Source: Macrotrachela quadricornifera (Eukaryota; Rotifera; Eurotatoria; Philodinida; Philodinidae). Taken from it: 64,000 bases of DNA. The DNA is taken from contig JAJEKB010021102.1 in NCBI GenBank assembly GCA_022393335.1, positions 1,434,573 through 1,498,572 on the forward strand, given 5' to 3'. The position numbers were made by a program, and so were the translations under genes. The notes below the pieces were generated by a model. That model saw only the letters and a program-made list of their open reading frames with translations, was not told where the DNA came from and searched no databases. Positions 58,480 to 64,000 of this stretch are shown here, piece by piece (the first letter of the stretch is position 1; each line of letters starts with the position of its first letter).

Positions 58480-58880
58480 AATATAGTGTCACAAGAGATT
58501 TGCAAACGCCTTAGCGATGGGACAAAGTATTCAAAATTTGCCGGACATGCTTTAAATGAAAGGTTATCAGTAGGGAATAAAACTGCCAAAGACAATGAAA
58601 AGGTTTCCCTTATTCTTGTTAAGAAAGGAATATCAATTAAAATCTGAAAATCTAGTTGTCACACTAAATGTTACACGAGATTTGCTATTTTGAGTATCGT
58701 ATTAACTCTTGTAAATTAAGGCAGATTGAGCTGAAATTTTTATCATTTTATCTGCTAATTGTGGTCAGATATTGCTGAAAATATCACGGTTAGAAAATGT
58801 TCTTTTCGCTAAACAGAGAGGAAAATAGTGTAAAAATGTCACACGAGATTTCTGCCTGTTTGTCACGCGAGATTTTTGAA
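58480..58880 (+). repeat. TGTCACACGAGATTT motif, four copies
   Basis: TGTCACAAGAGATTT (about 58488), TGTTACACGAGATTT (about 58669), TGTCACACGAGATTT (about 58837) and TGTCACGCGAGATTT (about 58860) all lie in the same orientation with uneven spacing. Confidence 0.6.
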
Positions 58881-58989
58881 AACAGTGTCAGATTCGATTT
58901 TTATACAGATAATTATCTCGCAGTTATGATTAAAGCTTATAAAGGTCATATTTCTGGCTTTCATGTTAACTTCTTCAAATACATTTGAG

Positions 58990-60270
58990 TAAATTCATAG
59001 TTTAACGAACTTACTAACATATATAAAAAAACCTCTTATTTAGGGGATTTACTATGGATATTTTCAAAAATTCTTGCAGCTCGACCAATTCAAGAATGGT
59101 GGTCGGGAAAATTTATACATATTCTCCTCTCATATAGTACACTAGGATGCACTACTCAGATTCCGTAAAATCGAAAAATTTTTTTCGTCCATTTTTTTTC
59201 TCAAAACGGTACAATAAAGTTGCAATCCATCCATATATCTAGCAGTGGGTTTTTACTGAGAGAGAGCAAGTGGTTTGATATAAAACTTGTGTGTGAAGAA
59301 AAGAACAGTGTTGAAGAAAAAGTCTTCGTACAACTAACGAAAGTAGATTTGAACAATAGCAACGGTAAACAAGCTCAACAGCTACGTACTTGAACAACGA
59401 CCAGGTTCTGATATCAACCAACAATTTTGCATCGTCTAATTTTCGTTACAATAGCAGACGGAAAATGGAAATAAATTGACAAGGCTTCTAGAAATCTTTT
59501 ATTTCTTCTGCAATTAGACGTACTATTAGATTATAGTTCGCATAGAAAACGTAGAGAAAGATTCAGGCAATCGAATGGTGTAAGTGCTTTTTAGAAAATA
59601 TGCTGTTAACATCCAAAGGAGAAAAAAAAGTCGTCACAATGGACGGAAAATTTTCTTTCATGTTTTTTGTGGTAGTTTATTTTACGGATTTTCGCATACT
59701 CTTAAAGTTGAGAGTGTATATTTTACATGAATTGAATTGAGAACTGTCAGAAAGGGGTTAAACTTATGTTTTAAACGGTTAGGGAGTGGCGTTACCCACA
59801 GAGATCTCAATATCCATTGTGAGAGCAGGTTTTTTTTTCAACTGATGAGACAACGTTTCCAGATGTAACATATTCTGTAGAAGAATGTGTACACCGGTCT
59901 GAAGAAGTCGATTTGACTATAAGAAGTCTGAAAAAATATCTCAATGTAAGCTGCCCTTATCGAGTTATGATCATGTTACTGGATTTTCAACCTCTAGCAG
60001 CGAATATATGAAAAAATTGAATTACAGAATTTTGATCAGAAATTTTAACTGCAGAGAAGTCTCATGGCCATTAGAATACCTTATATACTTCCGTGAAGGA
60101 GACTATTATCTTATTCAGATACTGAATATCCAAAAACTGCCATGTTTCATGAAATGTTTGAAATTAGACCTTCACGGTTTGATAACTTGTGAAGTCAACA
60201 TTCTCCTTGGCTGAAATTTATAGGATATTTTGATAACTGATCATAAGACTTATCTGTGAGTAAAATTTAG
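58990..60270. other. No supported gene
   Basis: AT-rich, no splice-supported frames or clear repeats. Confidence 0.35.
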
Positions 60271-60831
60271 GGTCAAAATCGAGCTAAGGTGTGGAAAATT
60301 CGAAATTCGAGCAAAAAATTCTTTTGCCGATTTTTGGCATGGTTGGATAGAGCTCGTCGAGTTACCTATAAAAAATGTTGTTTTTATCATTTTCATATCG
60401 GTTTTTGTATAAAAAATTTCTAAAACACTACTACTCCCAAAATAGCTTTAGAATGATATATTACTTTTTAAGCTGTGGCTAGTATATTGCCATTTCTTAT
60501 ATTTAATCTTGATTTTAAGCTTTTAAAATATTTTAATCGGCATTTTCGGTAAGACTCAATATGAAAAAGAATCTTTCAACAGATTTGAAAGATGAAATGA
60601 TTTGACAGTCGAGTCTACTGGAGCTAAGTCTATATAGATATACGGGCCTCAGGTGGGATGCCTTCCGAAGAGATCAACTCACCATAGGCACGTGTTATAC
60701 TAATTCTTTTTCTATAGCTATAACCACCATATATATACTAAAAACAACACGGATGGGTTTTGAACAAATTCCTTCCTTTATTGAGAAACTTGAGTTATAC
60801 TCCATATCAGTGACAAATTCATAAAAATTAG

Positions 60832-61169
60832 TTAAAATTGGGTTCGTATTTAGGAGTTTTCATTATCTTAACTCAATAGGACGGCAAAAAATAGTATATT
60901 CCGAATTGACGTCAAAAACTACGTCGAATAAGATATATTTCACCGAAAATATTTTTCTAGAAGAATTCACCTGTACTGCCCCTCAGCATTTTTTTCCACA
61001 AAAACATCCTGGACCCCTAGAGAGCCATTTTTTCACGGAAAACATTTTTTTTGGTGAAATATATCTTATTCGACGTAGTTTTTGACGTTGATTCTGAATA
61101 TATTATTTTTTTGCCGTCCTATTGAGTCAAGATAATGAAAACTCCTAAGTACGAACCCAATTTTAACTA
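60832..61169. mobile_element. Inner foldback element
   Basis: TAGTTAAAATTGGGTTCGTA opens the left arm and TACGAACCCAATTTTAACTA closes the right. Similarity continues through AGGAGTTTTCATTATCTT, CAATAGGACGGCAAAAA and CGACGTAGTTTTTGACGT/ACGTCAAAAACTACGTCG to within about 90 bp of the centre. It lies in the middle of the larger palindrome. Confidence 0.8.
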
Positions 61170-62094
61170 CTTAGGGTGATCCAAAAGCTCCCGGAACTGC
61201 ATTGTATCTATTTAGACAAACGGCATTCTACCCATCTCTCTACGTCATATATTCGAGATAGCTGTTGTGATATTCCATGGAAAGTCTCATCTTTTAAACT
61301 CACTCTTCAGATATCCTTTTGGTACTAAACAATATGTATTGAATTTACTTCCTTGATTATTGCTTGAATTTGGATACTTTTGTGAGCCCTCAAAAACTTG
61401 AAAACGTTACTGGGTGGCGAACAGATTTTATGTGATACCATTAGTGATTATCAGACTGATATGTGTCATCAGAATGTTGGATGAAAACTATTGTTAAAAC
61501 TTGAGTCAACAAGAGACAGTAGCCCTCGAACTGACATTTATTGTGAATAACCATCAAAAACAAAGACATAGGTTACCCTCATAATGCCTTTCGACTCATT
61601 ATCTGGCATCTAGTAGTTTCTATAGGGGATATCAATCCTATCGATATTAGTGATAAATGTTTAAATTCATAAATAAAAAAATTATTGAACAAAAACGTAT
61701 CGTGATGGTCTAATCCAATCAGTTTCTATCATGGGTTTTTTCAACAACATGTAAAATAATGTCATTATTAACTACAGAGTTAGAGAAACGAAGTTAAACT
61801 TCGCCGAACTTGTTCATCTTAGGCTAGACTTCTATAATCATAGTTGTTCAGATATATTCAGTATAGCCTAGATAAACAGCAGCTACAACAATTTAGTAGG
61901 GGTCGTAACCAAGGAGGTACATTGAATACCTATTGTTTACTCTGAAAAGATATCTGAAGAGTGAGTTAAAAGGATGAAACTTCCCATGGAATATCACAAC
62001 AGCTATCTCGAATATATGACGTAGAGAGATGGGTAGAATGTCGTTTCCCTAAATAGATATAGTGCCGTTCCAGGAACTTTTGGATCACCCTAAG
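61170..62094. mobile_element. Mariner-like non-autonomous element, 925 bp
   Basis: TA flanks both ends (61168-61169, 62095-62096). The terminal repeats start CTTAGGGTGATCCAAAAG and continue about 190 bp with close to 90 percent identity by eye (TCTACCCATCTCTCTACGTC; CAACAGCTATCTCGAATATA). The first five bases match the intact mariner at 48501 (CTTAG), but the rest differs. No transposase. It inserted exactly at the right end of the inner foldback, using the TA in its terminal ACTA. Confidence 0.85.
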
Positions 62095-62379
62095 TAGTTT
62101 TTATGAATTTGTCACTGATATGGAGTATAACTCAAGTTTCTCAATAAAGGAAGGAATTTGTTCAAAACCCATCCGTGTTGTTTTAGTATATATATGGTGG
62201 TTATAGCTATAGAAAAAGAATTAGTATAACACGTGCCTATGGTGAGTTGATCTCTTTGGAAGGTATCCCGCCTGAGGCCCGTATATCTATATAGACTTAG
62301 CTCCAGTAGACTCGACTGTCAAATCATTTCATCTTTCAAATCTGTTGAAAGATTCTTTTTCATATCGAGTCTTACCGAG

Positions 62380-62543
62380 AATACATCCGATTCCGGAATT
62401 GATGGAACTAGTACCGATTCCGGAATCGCGTCTCAAACTTCATGTAATTCCGGAATCGTTGGAATTAGTTCCCTAGGCGGAACTAATGCCCTAATGTTCA
62501 ACATCGCGGAATAGGATGACTGCTCGTCTTACCGAAAATACCG
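62380..62543. repeat. Insert with ATTCCGGAAT palindromes
   Basis: TCTTACCGAGAATAC precedes and TCTTACCGAAAATAC follows a block of about 145 bp missing from the left arm. That pattern fits insertion with a duplication of about 15 bp. The block holds GATTCCGGAAT(T/C)G three times and GGAACTA(G/A)T words. Confidence 0.65.
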
Positions 62544-62804
62544 ATTAAAATATTTTAAAAGCTTAAAATCAAGATTAAATATAAGAAATGGCAATATACT
62601 AGCCACAGCTTAAAAAGTAATATATCATTCTAAAGCTATTTTGGGAATAGTAGTGTTTTAGAAATTTTTTATACAAAAACCGATATGAAAATGATAAAAA
62701 CAACATTTTTTATAGGTAACTCGACGAGCTCTATCCAACCATGCCAAAAATCGGCAAAAGAATTTTTTGCTCGAATTTCGAATTTTCCACACCTTAGCTC
62801 GATT

Positions 62805-64000
62805 CTTTTGTGTATGCACTGCTTTAGGCAATGCCTCCTCCAATGATAGCTAAAAGCTTTTATCCATTATTTAGAATACGATCGAAAGAAAGACTTACTG
62901 CATTCCTTGAGATTAAAATTGATAAAGAAGTAGCTTTCGCTTTACCAGTCGCCTGTATTATCTTTTTGATCTGTCAAGAGTAATAATCTTGAAGATTGAA
63001 ATTTATCATCCGAGACCCCTTTTCCGTCTGTTACGCAGTTTTTCACTACTAGCTTTACTTGTTTTCAACACAAAATATCATCGTTAGGTAGCTCTTCAGA
63101 CGTACTTTCAGATTATATGATCTAACAATGAAATTGTCAAGAATCTCAGGAGAGTAAAAACAATACCTTCATTTTTGTAACAGACGGAAAGAAGAAAATG
63201 CGAGAGTTTTATAACCCATTATCTATAGTGCTTGAAAGATATTTGAAAAAAGGAGAGTATGGATAGAAAAGCGCAGATTTCTCTACAAACTCAGTCATAA
63301 AATGATTATATCACAAAGCATTTATTATCAGTTCGTACGCGGATTACAAGTGTGTCATTATTTTTCAAGAAAAATGGTTCTGGATCGAGAAATATATTTT
63401 TAATCCACAAAACCAAAGTTTGTTGGAATATATGTAACACTATGTAGGAGCATTTGCGTTATCACTTAAACCTATTATATAGGATGTCCCCGAAGTCGTT
63501 AGTCAAAAAGACATTTGAATGTCTCTGCTATATTTTAACCAGCCATCTTAAGGAGGAGGGTGTGGGTGAGCACGAGCATTCACGATCGTGTTCTTGATCC
63601 CTCCTGCCGAATTCCGTCAGGTGGTTTGTACTTATCAGCCTGAATAGTTGTGAAGTTGATTTTTTTGAGTAATACATCGATGGCTTTGTATTCAATTTTT
63701 AAAAAATGCCGAAATTCACTTGAAACCGATTCAAAAATGGAAAAATCATGAAATGTTTTCGATGTCTTGACTGTTGTTGTTAAGTTGTGAGGTTTTGTTC
63801 TGTGTATACGATGGTCATTATGAGAATTATTAGTAACACAGAAGAAAATGGAAATAAATGACTTTGATAAAGTCTAGTCATTGTTTGTATAATCATTTGA
63901 CTACCCGTTAGAAAGAAGGAAATTTTTTTCTGAAATATCAGAGATAAGTCGCTTATGTGATGTAAATGAGCATAAAGATTGAGAGAAAACACGCTTAATT
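62805..64000. other. No supported gene
   Basis: A 14-bp inverted pair TTTCCGTCTGTTAC (63021-63034) and its complement (63177-63190) encloses about 140 bp and may be a small foldback. The rest is featureless. Confidence 0.35.

Larger units (their letters stand above)
60277..62804. mobile_element. 2.5-kb palindromic element with nested insertions
   Basis: The arms 60277-60834 and about 62096-62804 are inverted copies, roughly 90 percent alike by eye. AATCGAGCTAAGGTGTGGAA starts the left arm and its complement ends the right. The centre is occupied by two further inverted-repeat elements placed side by side (60832-61169 and 61170-62094). The right arm also has a 145-bp insert (62380-62543) absent from the left. 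No coding capacity is left. Confidence 0.85.

Noticed and set aside
1..64000. Telomeric repeats, rRNA genes or retroelement reverse transcriptase
   Set aside because: Looked for on both strands; no telomere-type arrays, rRNA signature or YxDD reverse-transcriptase block was seen.

Overview
This window reads as AT-rich nuclear DNA of a small invertebrate animal. The reasons are spliced genes with very short introns (46-61 bp in most reconstructed cases), no operons or ribosome binding sites, and a dense mix of animal-type DNA transposons. An R-S-ExE ADP-ribosyltransferase, compact introns and co-existing mariner, piggyBac, hAT, Mutator-like and Tc5-like elements would fit a bdelloid rotifer such as Rotaria or Adineta. 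That assignment is inference, because nothing in the window is diagnostic. A run of 10 N at 26579-26588 marks an assembly gap inside a satellite.

Host genes are few. The best is a six-exon gene on + at 36317-40044 encoding a predicted 1041-residue, multi-pass membrane protein with one EF-hand; all five introns are phase-consistent. A single-domain ADP-ribosyltransferase lies on - at 20713-21534. At 53.4-56.2 kb there is a two-exon 90-residue gene on + and, on -, a small Cys/Tyr/Gly-rich membrane-protein exon plus a separate terminal exon with a membrane segment. An orphan exon lies on - at 10379-10627.

The rest is dominated by transposons whose ends can be read directly. From left to right: a C-tract-bearing TA element (1194-2398); a mariner-like foldback (3954-4314); a 2.1-kb hAT-type element with an 8-bp target duplication and a nested foldback (6013-8109); a 167-bp hAT MITE (8745-8911); a mariner transposase pseudogene (about 12985-13280); foldback elements at 14.4-15.0, 16.8-17.3 and 19.5-20.4 kb; a second GC-rich hAT-type element (28038-28571); a decayed Tc5-like transposon with TAA duplications (29900-32639); a TA foldback (33289-33721); and two TTAA-flanked piggyBac-type elements (40288-41338, 42527-43562). 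Then come a 4.85-kb long-TIR element (43603-48454) carrying a Mutator-like element with a near-intact FLYWCH/MULE transposase (45074-47449), a structurally complete mariner (48501-49802), a piggyBac transposase pseudogene (about 50023-52330), and a 2.5-kb palindrome with two further elements nested in its centre (60277-62804).

Tandem repeats are also abundant: a 51-bp array (4570-4895), a dimeric 70/71-bp array (19901-20330), a 63-bp array (26060-26310), a roughly 55-bp satellite that switches orientation several times (25200-26930), a CTAT-type array (18230-18700) and a 32-bp self-complementary array (48150-48330). The recurring design is transposon ends built from long inverted repeats carrying subterminal hairpins, GC blocks or tandem motifs, often nested in each other. 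I see no CRISPR array, rRNA or intact tRNA, and no evidence for a new enzymatic system. The most unusual content is the architecture of these elements.
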